DNA of 64,000 nucleotides. It comes from Massilia mucilaginosa. Lineage in GTDB: Bacteria; Pseudomonadota; Gammaproteobacteria; Burkholderiales; Burkholderiaceae_D. Numbering within the stretch: the first letter of the stretch is position 1; each line of letters begins with the position of its first letter. The notes beneath the pieces are model-generated. The model searched no databases and was not told where the DNA came from. It worked only from the letters and a program-made list of their open reading frames with translations. Below are positions 33,778 through 44,118 of this stretch, one piece after another. Position numbers and translations under genes: made by a program. The DNA lies in the NCBI RefSeq assembly GCF_011682145.1, contig NZ_WHJH01000022.1, positions 1 to 64,000 on the forward strand, read 5' to 3'.

Positions 33778-35433
33778 CTATTGCCGGCTGCCGGCCGCGC
33801 TGGCTGCGCCGAGGCGCCCGCGCACCGGCGCAGGTGCCAGCGGCCGGGCCGCGTGCGCACCGGACTCGACCCCGTCGAGGCGAAACACGCCGACCACTTG
33901 CGACAGGCGCGCAGCCTGGTCCTGCATGCTTTCGGCGGCAGCGGCCGCTTCTTCGACCAGCGCGGCGTTTTGCTGGGTCGCCGCGTCCATCTGGGCAATC
34001 GCCTGGTTGACCTGGGCGATCCCGGCACTCTGCTCGTGGCTGGCGGCCGAAATCTCGGCCATGATGTCGGTCACGCGGCGCACGCTGGCCACCACATTGT
34101 CCATCGTGCCGCCAGCGTCGGCCACCAGCTTGTTGCCGACCGATACCTTTTCCACCGAGTCGCCGATCAGGGCCTTGATTTCCTTGGCGGCCGCGGCGCT
34201 GCGCTGGGCCAGGTTGCGCACTTCCGAGGCGACCACGGCAAACCCACGGCCCTGCTCGCCAGCGCGCGCCGCTTCCACCGCCGCGTTCAGCGCCAGAATA
34301 TTGGTCTGGAAGGCAATGCCGTCGATCACGCTGATGATGTCGACAATTTTCCTCGACGAATCGTTGATCGAGGCCATGGTATCGACCACCTGGGCCACCA
34401 CCGCGCCACCCTGCATGGCCACGTCGGACGCGGTGGCGGCCAGCTGGTTGGCCTGGCGCGCGTTGTCGGAGTTTTGCTTGACGGTGCCGGTCAGCTCTTC
34501 CATGGAGGCGGCGGTTTCTTCCAGCGAACTGGCTTGCTGCTCGGTGCGCGAGGACAGGTCGAGGTTGCCGGACGCGATCTGGCTCGAGGCCGTCGCGATG
34601 GTGTCGGTCCCCATGCGTACTTGCATCACGATCTTGGCGAGGTCGTCGCGCATGGTGCGGATGCCGTGCAGCAGGCTGCTGGTGTCATTGTGCTTGAGGT
34701 CGATGTTGATGCTCAGGTCGCCCTCGGCGATGCTGCGCGCAATGCCGGCCGCGTAAGCCGGTTCGCCGCCGAGCTGGCGCAGCAGGCCGCGTCCGATCAG
34801 CAGGCCGATGCCCAGCAGTACGCCAGCGAGCGCCAGCGCGCCCAGCGAGAAGCGCAGCAGGCGCGCGTGGATGGCGCTGTCGACGGTGTCGATGTACACG
34901 CCCGAGCCGACGATCCAGCCCCATGGCGCGAAGCCTTTGACGTAGGATACTTTTTGCACCGGATTCTCGCTGCCCGGCTTGGGCCACATGTAGAACACGA
35001 AGCCGGCGCCGCTGGTTTTGACGGTGTCGGAGAATTCGGTAAAGAAAAACTTGCCGGTCGGGTCTTTGGTGCCGCTGCCATCGGTATTGTCGAGTGCCGG
35101 CTTGATGGGATGCATCAGGATCCTGGCACTCTGGTCCTGGACCCAGAAGTATTCGGTCTTGTTGTAGCGCAGCGCCTTGATGGCGGCCAGGGCATGCTTC
35201 TGGGCCTCGGCGGCCGGCATGCCGCCTTTTTCCGCCAGTCCATGATAGTAGGCGACCACGCCGTGCGCAGTCTCGACAGTCTGACGCACATTGTTCTGGC
35301 GCTCTTCCAGGATCATGCGTTTTTCGGAAATGAGGAACAGCGCGGTCAAGACCACGATGCCGATGACGCTGCTGATGATCAGCGTAGCGAGTTTCTTCGC
35401 GATGCTCATCGATTCGAGAACGGAAATATTCAT
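33778..35433 (-). CDS. Methyl-accepting chemotaxis protein with sCache_2 sensor
   Basis: A 551-residue chemoreceptor. An N-terminal membrane segment (about 15-35) is followed by a periplasmic single-cache domain (about 40-185; [31 protein letters not shown]), a second membrane segment ([18 protein letters not shown]), a HAMP-like region and the signalling domain with the strictly conserved hairpin tip ([33 protein letters not shown], written here in part). It relays ligand binding to CheA. The start at 35433 follows AAGGATG; an upstream open extension is not receptor-like. A Pro/Arg-rich tail ([12 protein letters not shown]) ends the protein. Confidence 0.93.
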   Translation of the reverse strand: MNISVLESMSIAKKLATLIISSVIGIVVLTALFLISEKRMILEERQNNVRQTVETAHGVVAYYHGLAEKGGMPAAEAQKHALAAIKALRYNKTEYFWVQDQSARILMHPIKPALDNTDGSGTKDPTGKFFFTEFSDTVKTSGAGFVFYMWPKPGSENPVQKVSYVKGFAPWGWIVGSGVYIDTVDSAIHARLLRFSLGALALAGVLLGIGLLIGRGLLRQLGGEPAYAAGIARSIAEGDLSINIDLKHNDTSSLLHGIRTMRDDLAKIVMQVRMGTDTIATASSQIASGNLDLSSRTEQQASSLEETAASMEELTGTVKQNSDNARQANQLAATASDVAMQGGAVVAQVVDTMASINDSSRKIVDIISVIDGIAFQTNILALNAAVEAARAGEQGRGFAVVASEVRNLAQRSAAAAKEIKALIGDSVEKVSVGNKLVADAGGTMDNVVASVRRVTDIMAEISAASHEQSAGIAQVNQAIAQMDAATQQNAALVEEAAAAAESMQDQAARLSQVVGVFRLDGVESGAHAARPLAPAPVRGRLGAASAAGSRQ

Positions 35434-36091
35434 GGTGACATCCTTGTGCGTGCAGTCTGCGAGCCGGTCTGTCTTGTGAAAGATAGCATGTGCAATGGGT
35501 TTTTGGTGCTTTTTGGAACGCCACCGAGGCTGGCTGGCGACAGATTGCGATGGCGTCTCCCTAGGAGTCTGCGCGGCAGAAGCTCGTCGGCCGAAACGGG
35601 TGGAGAAAAGTCCCACTCCCCACCCATTTCTCGGTCGTAGGTGCGCCGTCGCGCACCTACCTACGGCTACAGACCTCAAAAGTGGGTGTGAATTGGGTTC
35701 TTTTCCCACCCGTTTCGCCTCGACTCCTTCTGCCGCGCAGACTCCGAGCGCCGCAGGCGGCCGGCCGGGCGTGCGCGGGTCGGCAGGCACGCCGGTGGCG
35801 GGCTTGACGGGGAAAGCGGGATCGGGGTCGCCGTCAGGCCGGAATAAAGTACTTACAGGAAAGGTTACGTCATAGAAAGTAGACAGTCAAACATTGACTG
35901 GTGCAGGCCGATGGAAAGTGTCTCGGCCCACCCGAAAAGCAACAGGCCGGATGCGCTTCGCATAGATATGTGGAAATAATGTGTAATAGCAAGGTCATCC
36001 CGGCGTCACTCTGTCGTAACATTAGAGCAATATTATCTTTCTTGCCTGTAAGACAGGCCACGACCCTGATGATTTTTCAAGAAAGACAGCC
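35434..36091. other. Non-coding gap with large inverted repeat
   Basis: No convincing gene in this 658-bp stretch. It holds the inverted repeat at 35564-35745; the remainder (35750-36090) contains no motif I can name. Confidence 0.6.
35564..35745. repeat. Nested inverted repeat, possible MITE-like element
   Basis: Outer arms of about 46 nt (35564-35610 and 35700-35745) share GGAGTCTGCGCGGCAGAAG perfectly and then CGAAACGGGTGG, with a short mismatched segment between. Inside is a perfect 10-bp hairpin, GTAGGTGCGC-CGTC-GCGCACCTAC (35637-35660). No transposase frame is enclosed. Confidence 0.85.
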
Positions 36092-36301
36092 ATGCAGTAT
36101 TGCCCGCCAACACCCCGCCGGACGCCGCTTGCCGCGCGCCTCCTGTTTGCCGCACTGATGTGCGCGAGCCTGGCCGCCTGCGGCAACGACGATCCGGCGC
36201 CGGCCACGCCGGTCGCGCAAACGCCGGCGCCCGCGCCCGGCGCGGCCGACCCGTCGCGCGCCTGCAGTAGCAAGTCAGCCAGCATGCGTTGCGCCCCGTG
36301 A
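36092..36301 (+). CDS. Small putative lipoprotein upstream of phospholipase C
   Basis: A 69-residue protein with a basic N-terminus, a hydrophobic stretch and a lipobox (LAAC), followed by a Pro/Ala-rich tail (PAPATPVAQTPAPAPG). No family recognised. AAGAAAG lies just before the ATG. It is 41 nt upstream of the phospholipase C gene in the same direction, so a shared transcript is likely. Confidence 0.62.
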   Translation: MQYCPPTPRRTPLAARLLFAALMCASLAACGNDDPAPATPVAQTPAPAPGAADPSRACSSKSASMRCAP

Positions 36302-36342
36302 GCGCAGCTTTCCCTCGCGCCACCCGATAAAACCGACAGACA

Positions 36343-38508
36343 ATGACGATGACACCCACCAGCAGACGCGCGTTCTTGCGCCAGGCCGGCAAGGTCGGCG
36401 CTAGCGCCGCCGCGCTTTCCATGTTTCCGCCCGCGATCAGCAGGGCCCTTGCGGTCGCGGCCAACAACCGCACCGGCACCATCCGCGATGTCGAGCATAT
36501 CGTCATCCTGATGCAGGAAAACCGTTCCTTCGACCATTACTTCGGCACCCTGAAAGGGGTGCGCGGTTTCGGCGACCGCTTTCCGATCCCGCTGCCGGCC
36601 TCGACCGCAATGGGCAAGCACCGGGTCTGGTACCAGCTCAACGACAGCGTGCCGGCGGCGCCGCGCGTGATCGCGCCCTTCCATCTGAATACCCAGCAAA
36701 GTTTCAATGCCATGCGGGTGGCGGGCACGCCGCACAGCTGGCCCAATGCGCAGTACGCGTGGAACCACGGCATCATGGACACCTGGCCGACCCACAAGCA
36801 AAACCATTCGATGGGCTATTACAAGGAAGCCGATATTCCTTTCCAGTTCGCGCTGGCCAACGCGTTTACCATTTGCGACGCCTACCACTGCTCGTTCCAG
36901 GGCGGCACCAACCCGAACCGGGTGTATGCCTGGACCGGCGCCAACGACCCGCTCAAGCAGGGTAATGGCCCGGTCATCGGCAACAGCTACGACAGCGTCG
37001 AGCACGACCCGACCGGCGGCTACGCCTGGCTCACCTATCCGGAACGGCTGCAGGCGGCCGGCATCGGCTGGCAGGTGTACCAGAACATGGCAGACAACTT
37101 CACCGACAACCCGCTGGCCGGCTTCCGGCGCTTCCGCGACGCCTTCGCCAACCTGCCCGGGTCCGATCCGCAGTTGCGCGAACGGGGCATGAGCACGCGC
37201 GACCTCGACCAGCTCAAGCTCGACGTGCAGGGCAACAAGCTGCCGCAAGTGTCGTTCATTGTCGCCACCGCCGAAGGCTCCGAGCATCCCGGCCCGTCCA
37301 GCCCGGCGCAGGGCGCCGAGTACACCGCGGCCGTGCTGGACGCGCTGACCTCGAATACCGAGGTCTGGAGCAAGACCGTGCTGTTCCTGATGTTCGACGA
37401 AAACGACGGGTTTTTCGACCACGTACCGCCGCCTGCCGCGCCATCGTATGTGCAATGGAACAGCGACCAGAAGCAGGCCGTGCTGGCCGGCGCCTCGACC
37501 GTCAGCACCGTCGGCGAATACCATGACATTCGTTCCGCCGAAACCAGTGAAGCGCCCGCCCTCATGCACCGGCCGTACGGCCTCGGCCCGCGCGTGCCGA
37601 TGTATGTGATTTCGCCGTGGAGCAAGGGCGGCTGGGTCAACTCGCAAGTGTTCGATCACACCTCGGTGATTCGGTTCATCGAAACCCGTTTCGGGGTGAT
37701 GGAACCGACCATTACGCCGTGGCGCCGCGCCGTTTGCGGCGACCTGATGAGCGCATTCAACTTCCGGGACCCGGACGGCACGGCTTTTGCGACCGCCTTG
37801 CCGGACACCAGGGCGCTGGCCGCGCGCGCCCGCGCGCTGGGCGACACCAGGATGCCGGACCTGCCTCCGCTGCCGGAATTGCCAACCCAGGTGGCCGGCA
37901 CGCGGCCCTCGCGCGCCTTGCCGTACGAGCTGCACACGAGCGCACGCGTGCATCCCGACAAGGTCGAGGTCGAGCTGCTGTTCGCGAACACGGGGGCGGC
38001 CGCCGCGGTGTTCCATGTGTACGACCAGAACCAGTTGAACAAGCCGCCACGGCGCTACACGGTCGAAGCGGGCAAGGACCTGAACGGGGTCTGGGCGCTG
38101 GGGGAGCAGATGGGCAAGTACGATCTGTGGGTGCTGGGGCCGAACGGTTTTCACCGCCACTTCAGCGGCACCGCCTCGCGCCAGGGGCCGCAGCCGGAAA
38201 TCCAGGTCTGCTACGACATCGCCAACGGCGGCGTGTCGGCCAAGCTGCGCAACAACGGCGCGGTCGCGGCCACCTTCGTGCTCAAGGCCAACGCCTACCT
38301 CGATGCGCCGGCGTGGAGCGTGACGGTGGCGGCCGGCGCCATAGCGGAGCAAGCCTGGCCGCTGTGCGATTGCGGCAACTGGTACGACTTCAGCGTGCGC
38401 GTGACCGAACTGCCCGGCTACGTGCGGCGCTTTGCCGGCCGCGTGGAAACCGGCAAGGATGCGATCAGCGATCCGGCCATGGGCGGACTGGCGCTGGCTG
38501 CCGACTAA
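36343..38508 (+). CDS. Phosphocholine-specific phospholipase C, Tat-exported
   Basis: A 721-residue enzyme of the non-haemolytic PLC / acid phosphatase (AcpA) family, which splits phosphatidylcholine-type lipids to diacylglycerol and phosphocholine. The N-terminus has a twin-arginine signal (SRRAFLRQ, residues 7-14). The phosphoesterase domain shows the metal/catalytic motif ENRSFDHYFG (about residues 59-68), PNRVYAWTG, and LMFDENDGFFDHVPPP. Two C-terminal DUF756 repeats follow (about 510-610 and 615-710). The start may be 36343 or the ATG 6 nt later. A small lipoprotein gene precedes it. Confidence 0.93.
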   Translation: MTMTPTSRRAFLRQAGKVGASAAALSMFPPAISRALAVAANNRTGTIRDVEHIVILMQENRSFDHYFGTLKGVRGFGDRFPIPLPASTAMGKHRVWYQLNDSVPAAPRVIAPFHLNTQQSFNAMRVAGTPHSWPNAQYAWNHGIMDTWPTHKQNHSMGYYKEADIPFQFALANAFTICDAYHCSFQGGTNPNRVYAWTGANDPLKQGNGPVIGNSYDSVEHDPTGGYAWLTYPERLQAAGIGWQVYQNMADNFTDNPLAGFRRFRDAFANLPGSDPQLRERGMSTRDLDQLKLDVQGNKLPQVSFIVATAEGSEHPGPSSPAQGAEYTAAVLDALTSNTEVWSKTVLFLMFDENDGFFDHVPPPAAPSYVQWNSDQKQAVLAGASTVSTVGEYHDIRSAETSEAPALMHRPYGLGPRVPMYVISPWSKGGWVNSQVFDHTSVIRFIETRFGVMEPTITPWRRAVCGDLMSAFNFRDPDGTAFATALPDTRALAARARALGDTRMPDLPPLPELPTQVAGTRPSRALPYELHTSARVHPDKVEVELLFANTGAAAAVFHVYDQNQLNKPPRRYTVEAGKDLNGVWALGEQMGKYDLWVLGPNGFHRHFSGTASRQGPQPEIQVCYDIANGGVSAKLRNNGAVAATFVLKANAYLDAPAWSVTVAAGAIAEQAWPLCDCGNWYDFSVRVTELPGYVRRFAGRVETGKDAISDPAMGGLALAAD

Positions 38509-38518
38509 GCGGGCGGAT

Positions 38519-38552
38519 GCGCATGTGCACGCCCTTGCGCGTGCACATGCGC
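38519..38552. terminator. Perfect 14-bp hairpin between convergent genes
   Basis: GCGCATGTGCACGC (38519-38532), loop of 6 nt, then its exact complement (38539-38552). It lies between the phospholipase stop and the HDOD gene stop. There is no T run, so termination is likely but not certain. Confidence 0.6.
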
Positions 38553-38559
38553 CATGCCG

Positions 38560-39360
38560 TTACGGCGCCGCCGAAAACGAACTATGCGATGGAAATTTTT
38601 TCTTCATCCATTCGTCGTTCAACTGCAGGGCGGTGACGATATCGTCCGGCAGCGTATCGAGAATCTCCGGATCGTCGCTCGGGGTATCGGCCAGCAGGCT
38701 GGCCAGGTGGATGATGGCGCCGAGTTTGCTGAACGGGTGGGCCGCCATCGGGTCCGACGAGCATTCCAGCGCGCGCACGATCTGTTCCGGAAAGTTCCAG
38801 CGCCGGCCCAGCTCGGCCGTAATTTCCCCTTCGCAAAATCCCAGCAAGCGCTGCTCGCGCTCCCAGCGTCCGCCCGGCAGGTGCGGCTGCTGTTCGATTT
38901 CGGCGAACGCGGTCGGCTCGGCCTGGTAAATCAGCAGTTCGCCCAGGCGCACCATCATGCCGGCCAGCCAGGCATCCTGGCCATCGTTGCCCAGGCTGGT
39001 CGAAAGCCACTTGGCGTAGCCGGCGCAGGCCATGCTGCTTTTCCAGAATTCATCGCTGTCGAGCCCTGGCAGGTCGGGAAAGGATTCGGCGAAGCAGGCC
39101 GCCAGCGCCAGGGTGCGCACGTGCGCCATGCCGGTCATGGCGATGGCGTCGTCGAGCGAATTGACGCCGCGCGAGACGCCGAAGCGGGCGCTGTTGGCCA
39201 GGCGCATCAGCTTGGCGGTGAGCGCCGGATCGCGCGCGATGATGGCGCTGATCGACTTGGCCGAGGCATCTTCATCGTCCAGCGTCTTGATGAGCGCGTG
39301 GGCCACTTCGGAAATCACCGGGAGTTTGACGTTCTGAAAAAATGCGGAGAGGACGGGCAT
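38560..39360 (-). CDS. HDOD domain protein
   Basis: A 266-residue protein made almost entirely of one HDOD domain (LPVISEVAHALIKTLDDEDASAKSISAIIARDPALTAKLMRLANSARFG in family style; then GMAHVRTLALA). HDOD proteins are HD-superfamily relatives lacking phosphohydrolase activity and act as adaptors in c-di-GMP, chemotaxis or competence signalling. The exact pathway is not evident. AAGGAAG precedes the ATG. It stands alone and converges on the phospholipase gene. Confidence 0.88.
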   Translation of the reverse strand: MPVLSAFFQNVKLPVISEVAHALIKTLDDEDASAKSISAIIARDPALTAKLMRLANSARFGVSRGVNSLDDAIAMTGMAHVRTLALAACFAESFPDLPGLDSDEFWKSSMACAGYAKWLSTSLGNDGQDAWLAGMMVRLGELLIYQAEPTAFAEIEQQPHLPGGRWEREQRLLGFCEGEITAELGRRWNFPEQIVRALECSSDPMAAHPFSKLGAIIHLASLLADTPSDDPEILDTLPDDIVTALQLNDEWMKKKFPSHSSFSAAP

Positions 39361-39997
39361 GGGGCTTCCTTTTGAAGGTCAGTCGCGGCGTGAAGAAAGA
39401 GACTGCAAACGGGACAGCTGGGACAGGGCAAGGGCGGCGCCGCCGGGGTATGCCAGGCGCGTCGCTTGATGAATGGCGGTATGGAATCGGGCAGGCATGC
39501 TTCGGTGTTCCCCAGCTTGCGTTGATGATTCAGTCTACTATGAGTAATGCCCCATGCAAACAAAATCCGCAGCGTCCCGGACACGGCGGCGCGCGGGTGA
39601 AGCGGCGCGGGACGGCGCGCCGATGGAGCGCTCGCGGTTTCCTCTACGGGCGACTGGCGCGCCATGCGGCGTGCGTAAAAAAGCCGGTCGCGACGGTAGC
39701 TGCCAAGGTGTTGTTTTAGCGTGCGCAACAGGCAGGAAGAATGTCTGGCCGACCGGCTGTCATCAATGCCGGCGGCAATTGGCAATTGGCAAATGGCAAA
39801 TGGCAAAAGGTAAACGGCAGAGAAAGATTGATAATATCTTTGCTTGGACATCGTCCCACCCCGGAGCGTTTCCGGCTATCAAGCTGCGCCCTTGGCTCGA
39901 CGTTTCAGAAAATTGACTATCGTCAATGCTGTCCCTGCGTCGCAGAGCAAGATTGAAGACTGGTCGGTCCCGTTCAATCACCCCGGAGGCAATCGCC
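39361..39997. other. Non-coding gap with heptamer tandem repeat
   Basis: No credible gene is seen in this 637-bp stretch; open frames here lack family similarity or ribosome sites. The only distinct structure is the heptamer array at 39774-39822. Confidence 0.55.
39774..39822. repeat. Seven tandem 7-bp units
   Basis: Successive heptamers GGCAATT x2, GGCAAAT x2, GGCAAAA, GGTAAAC, GGCAGAG run without gaps, ending 175 bp before the DUF6351 start codon. Confidence 0.9.
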
Positions 39998-42322
39998 ATG
40001 ACCCCTTGGAACCCATCGTTCGCCCGCGCGCTCGCCGCTGCGCTCGTGCCCATCGTGCTGGCTGGCTGCGGCGGCGCGGTCCAGGCGCCGGACAGGAAGC
40101 TGTCGCTCACCGTCTTGTCGAGCAAGCCGCATGAAGTCTCCGGCGGCGACGCCCGCATTGCCGTCAGCGCCGTTGCGGACGCGTCCGGGCTGACATTCCT
40201 GCTCAATGGCCAGCGCATCGACCCGCCGATGGTCACCGCCGGCACGCGCATGGAAGGGGTGGTGTCCGGCCTGGCCGACGGCGCCAACACGCTCGAAGTG
40301 CGCTACGCCGGCCATGGCGGGCGCGCTGCTTCGGCCTCGCTGGTGCTGACCAACCACGCGCTGAGCGGCCCCATTTTCAGCGGCCCGCAGCAGCAGCCGT
40401 TCGTGTGCCGCACCCACGAGTCGGGCCTGGGTCAGCCGCTGGTGGACAACCAGGACGGCATCGGCCATCCGGTATTCGACACGGTTGGCGGGCGCCCGGT
40501 CGGTCACAGCAAGGCCTGCGCCATCAAGACCCAGATTCACTACTTTTACTTTACCGGCGACGGCTTCAAGCCCTTCGATGCCGCCACCGGCTACGCCACG
40601 CCCCCGGCCGACCTGAAAACCATCACGCTTGGCGGCGCCAGCGTGCCGTATGTGGTGCGGGTCGAAGCCGGCACCATCAACCGTTTCGTGTACACCATCG
40701 CCATGCTGGCGCCGTCGGCGCCGCGCCCGGACGCGGCGTCCGGTACGGCGCCTGGCTTCGACCGCGCATCCTGGAACCGCAAGCTGGTGTACTGGCTGCG
40801 CGGCGGGGTCGGCCTGGGTCACCAGCAGGGCACCGCGATCTGGTTCAGCAATGGCTTGCGCGGCAGCGAGCGCCAGATCGTTTCGCGCATCCTGGCGCAG
40901 GGCTATGCGGTGCTCAGTTCGTCCGGCAATGAAGCGGGCGTGCACTACAACATGCGCCTGGCCGAAGAAACGGCCATGATGACCAAGGAACGCTTTATCG
41001 AAGCGGTCGGCCAGCCGGCGTTCACGATCGGGATCGGCGGCTCGGGCGGGGCGGTGCAGCAGTATCTGTTCGCGCAAAACCGGCCGGGATTGCTGGACGC
41101 CGGGATTCCGGTGCAATCGTATCCGGACATGGTCACGCAAACCATCCCGGTGGCCGACTGCCCGCTGCTGGAACAGTATTTCAGCGACGAGGTGGCGCGC
41201 GATGCGGCCTCGCCCTGGGCAAGCTGGAGCCGGCGCGCGCTGATCGAAGGCTCGAACGCCAGCGATACGGCCGCCAATCCGGTCACCGGCAAACCCGGGT
41301 CGACCGAATGCATCAACGGCTGGCAGGGCGCGGTGCCGACCGTGCTCAATCCCGTCTTCAAGGATCCGCGCTACGAGCTGGTGGCAAAAAACTACGGCTA
41401 TCCGGCGGACGTCTTTGCGAACGTCAAATGGACACACTGGAACGACCTGGCCAATATCTACGGCAGCGGCGCCGACGGCCACGCCCCGAGCCCGGTCGAT
41501 AACGTCGGCGTGCAGTACGGCCTTGGCGCGCTGGCCGCAGGGCAGATCGGCAAGGATGAATTCTTGCGTATCAATGCCTGCGTCGGCAGCTGGAAGGAGC
41601 CGTCGCAATTCGTCATGTGGGACGCGGCCGCCGATCCTTTCGACGGGCGCAACATGCAGCGCAGCGCAAGCTGCCGCGATCCGGGCGGCGTGCCGGCGCC
41701 ACGGCGCGCGGGCGACCTGGCGGCCATGCGCGCGGCCTATGCATCGGGCCACGTGTTCACCGGGCAGCGCCTGGGCATTCCCATGATCGACGTGCGCCCG
41801 TACCTGGAGCCTTCGCTGAATATGCATAACGCGCGCCAGGCGTTTTCGGTGCGCGCGCGCCTGCTGGACGCCAGCCGCGCGGCGGCGCGCAACCAGGTGA
41901 TCTGGTTCGCGGCCGAGAAAGCCGACCAGGCCGCGCGCGCCATCGATGCGCTGGCGGTGCTGGACCGCTACCTGAGCGACGGCGCCGCGCCGGCCGCTTT
42001 TGCCGACCGCTGTTTCGACGCCAGCGGTGCGCTGATCGGCAGCGGACCATCGGCCTGGGATGGCGTGTTGAACCAGCGCCCCAAGGGCGTCTGCAGCGCC
42101 GCCTTTCCGATCTTTGCCAGCCCGCGCATGATGGCGGGCGACTCGATCAAGGGCGATATCTTCAAGTGCAAGCTCAAACCGGTGGCCGCCGCGCTGCGCG
42201 ATGGCACCTATCCGGCTGCGGCCGGGTTCAGCGCCGATGACAGGCAATGGCTGGAGCGGATCTTCCCGCAAGGCGTGTGCGACTATCGGGCCGGCGACCA
42301 GGGCCGGCCGGCGCGCTGGTGA
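39998..42322 (+). CDS. DUF6351 family lipoprotein
   Basis: A 774-residue lipoprotein (VLAGC lipobox) whose body matches DUF6351, a family of large exported proteins with an alpha/beta-hydrolase-like segment: LRGGVGLGHQQG, IGIGGSGGAVQQYLFAQ (possible nucleophile elbow) and later conserved Cys-containing stretches. The function is not established; some relatives are annotated as tannase- or polyhydroxyalkanoate-depolymerase-like. The ATG at 39998 is preceded by GGAGG; a longer frame from 39926 lacks one. An Ig-like N-terminal part (about 30-110; LTVLSSKPHEVSGGDARIAV) precedes the hydrolase-like core. Confidence 0.85.
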   Translation: MTPWNPSFARALAAALVPIVLAGCGGAVQAPDRKLSLTVLSSKPHEVSGGDARIAVSAVADASGLTFLLNGQRIDPPMVTAGTRMEGVVSGLADGANTLEVRYAGHGGRAASASLVLTNHALSGPIFSGPQQQPFVCRTHESGLGQPLVDNQDGIGHPVFDTVGGRPVGHSKACAIKTQIHYFYFTGDGFKPFDAATGYATPPADLKTITLGGASVPYVVRVEAGTINRFVYTIAMLAPSAPRPDAASGTAPGFDRASWNRKLVYWLRGGVGLGHQQGTAIWFSNGLRGSERQIVSRILAQGYAVLSSSGNEAGVHYNMRLAEETAMMTKERFIEAVGQPAFTIGIGGSGGAVQQYLFAQNRPGLLDAGIPVQSYPDMVTQTIPVADCPLLEQYFSDEVARDAASPWASWSRRALIEGSNASDTAANPVTGKPGSTECINGWQGAVPTVLNPVFKDPRYELVAKNYGYPADVFANVKWTHWNDLANIYGSGADGHAPSPVDNVGVQYGLGALAAGQIGKDEFLRINACVGSWKEPSQFVMWDAAADPFDGRNMQRSASCRDPGGVPAPRRAGDLAAMRAAYASGHVFTGQRLGIPMIDVRPYLEPSLNMHNARQAFSVRARLLDASRAAARNQVIWFAAEKADQAARAIDALAVLDRYLSDGAAPAAFADRCFDASGALIGSGPSAWDGVLNQRPKGVCSAAFPIFASPRMMAGDSIKGDIFKCKLKPVAAALRDGTYPAAAGFSADDRQWLERIFPQGVCDYRAGDQGRPARW

Positions 42323-42350
42323 CGGCGGCCGGCCCCGATCCGGCGGCGCC

Positions 42351-43809
42351 TTATCTGGCGCCGCTGTACTTGAACGCCAGGATCGCGCCCGGATTTTCCA
42401 GCCTGGTGGCCGGCGCGCCGTTCTCGCCGGTGCCGAGCGAGCCTTCAACATCGGTGGCCACGTAAATGGTGGCGCCATCGGCGCTGACCACCACGTCGCG
42501 ATAGCGGTTCACCGAGCGAAACAGCGGCTCGGCGTCACCGAGCGGCAGGTGGCCTGCCGGATCGAGCCGCACGCGGTAGATGGTGCCGCGTTTCAGGCTG
42601 CCGATCAGCAGCGAATTCTCCCAACCGGGCACGCCCGCCTTGCCGCCCTTGTAATAGGCGACCGACGATGGCGCGACCGTCGGCCAGCAAATGTAATACA
42701 GGCTGCTGTCGGCGCACACAGGGTCCTTGAAACTGAAGCTGTTGTCGACCGTGTAGAAGGTTTTCAGCGGTTCGACGAAATCCGGATCGGACCACGCCGA
42801 TTCCTTCTGCACCGGTACGCCGGGCGGCACGCTGGTGCCGTTCGCGGCCGGGTCCTTGACGCCCTCGCAGCCGCCTTCGGCCTTCGAATAGTTGGCGTAG
42901 GCATAGGCGGCGTTATCCTTGTAGCCGGCCACGTTGGGCCAGCCGTAATTGCGCCCGGCCAGGATCAGATTGAGTTCGTCGTCGGTGTTCGGTCCCTGTT
43001 CGGTGGCGTACAGCTGGCCGGCGGGGCTGAACACCATGCCCTGGGTATTGCGGATGCCCCAGGCGTAGACATGGCTTTTCACGCCGTGGATGAGCGGGTT
43101 GTCGGGCGGGATGGAGCCGTCCTGGTTCAGGCGCAGGATCTTGCCGCGATAGTGGCTAGTGGCGCCAGTCGGCGGCGCGCACCTCGGCGGCGCTCGGCAG
43201 CACCTGCGCCAGGTTCGGCACGCACAGATAGCTCATCTGGTTGGCGCCCTGGTCGCCGATGGCGTAGTACAGTTTCTGGTCGGGGCCGAACAGCAGGCGC
43301 GCCGACTGGTGGTCGTGCGAGGACGGCAAGCCTTTGATGACATCCTTCGGCGCGCTCAGTTTCTGGGTCGTCGCATCGTAGGTGTAGCGGCGGATCGCGG
43401 TGCGGTTGGGAAAAGCGCCGCCGTCGCCGCCGGCGTACGAGAACGACACATACACATAGTCGCGCCCGCGTTTCCTGAGCAGGTCCGGGTGCAGGGCCAG
43501 CCCGAGCAAGCCGTCTTGCGCCTTGTCGGAGGAGACCACGTCGTCGATGGTGGCGATCACGGTCTTCTTGCCGCTGGCCGGATCGACGCGCACCACGCGC
43601 TTGCCGGTCTGCTCGGTCAGCCATAGCTGGCCATCCGGACCCAGCACCATATTGTGGGGATTGGCGAAGCCGCTCGCGAGCACGGTTTTGGCAAAGCCCG
43701 GCGGCAGCGGCGCAACCTTGGCGCCGGTCGGCGGCGGCGGTTCGGCCCATGCCGGTGAGCTGGAGGCCAGCAGGAGGATCAGGGTGCGCGCAATGCCGTG
43801 ACGGTTCAT
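42351..43809 (-). pseudogene. PQQ-type soluble sugar dehydrogenase, frameshifted
   Basis: The gene starts at 43809 (GGAGAA upstream) with a signal peptide and the first blades of a soluble aldose (glucose/sorbosone) dehydrogenase propeller (PHNMVLGPDGQLWLTEQTGKRVVRVD, HDHQSARLLFGPDQKLYYAIGDQG). At 43150-43163 the 7-bp word TAGTGGC is repeated in tandem; removing one copy restores DWRHYRGKILRLN and a continuous frame to 42351 (YAWGIRNTQGMVFSP, TEQGPNTDDELNLI). As written, translation stops at DWRH after about 218 residues. It could also be a contingency switch or a sequence error. Confidence 0.85.
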
Positions 43810-43859
43810 GTTTTCTCCAGGGGCCGCAGGCCCGGTTGATGTCGGTATGGTCAACCAAA

Positions 43860-44103
43860 CAATATACGCTAACTGCATATCCGCACGCTTCGCCAAAAAA
43901 GTCGGCGCCGATGCCGTCCTTGGTCGGACGCTGGTCGCTGATGCCGACGATGTTAATGGCGCAGGCGCCGGCGACCGGCTTGGCGACGACATCGCTGCTG
44001 GCGGCTTCGTAATTGAGCGCTACCTTGGTCTCGGCCGCGCTGGCGCTGACGGCCAGCAGGCACGACAACAAGGGGCAAACAGGTGGATCGATGGTTTCAT
44101 CAT
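43860..44103 (-). pseudogene. Truncated and frameshifted exported protein remnant
   Basis: An ATGATG at 44103 opens MMKPSIHLFA, but after a run of C bases the signal-peptide continuation (PLLSCLLAVSASAAETKVALNYEAAS) is in another frame; one extra C would join them. The body then breaks off near DQRPTKDGIGADFFG without a proper end. Family not recognised. It lies between two other broken genes. Confidence 0.6.
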
Positions 44104-44118
44104 GGTTGGTTCCGCTTC

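Noticed and set aside
36022-38352. Long minus-strand frame opposite phospholipase C
   Set aside because: Low-complexity Arg/His/Gly translation and full overlap with an intact, motif-rich enzyme gene.
39541-39925. Short frames in the gap before the DUF6351 gene
   Set aside because: Arg-rich translations without ribosome sites or similarity; treated as non-coding.
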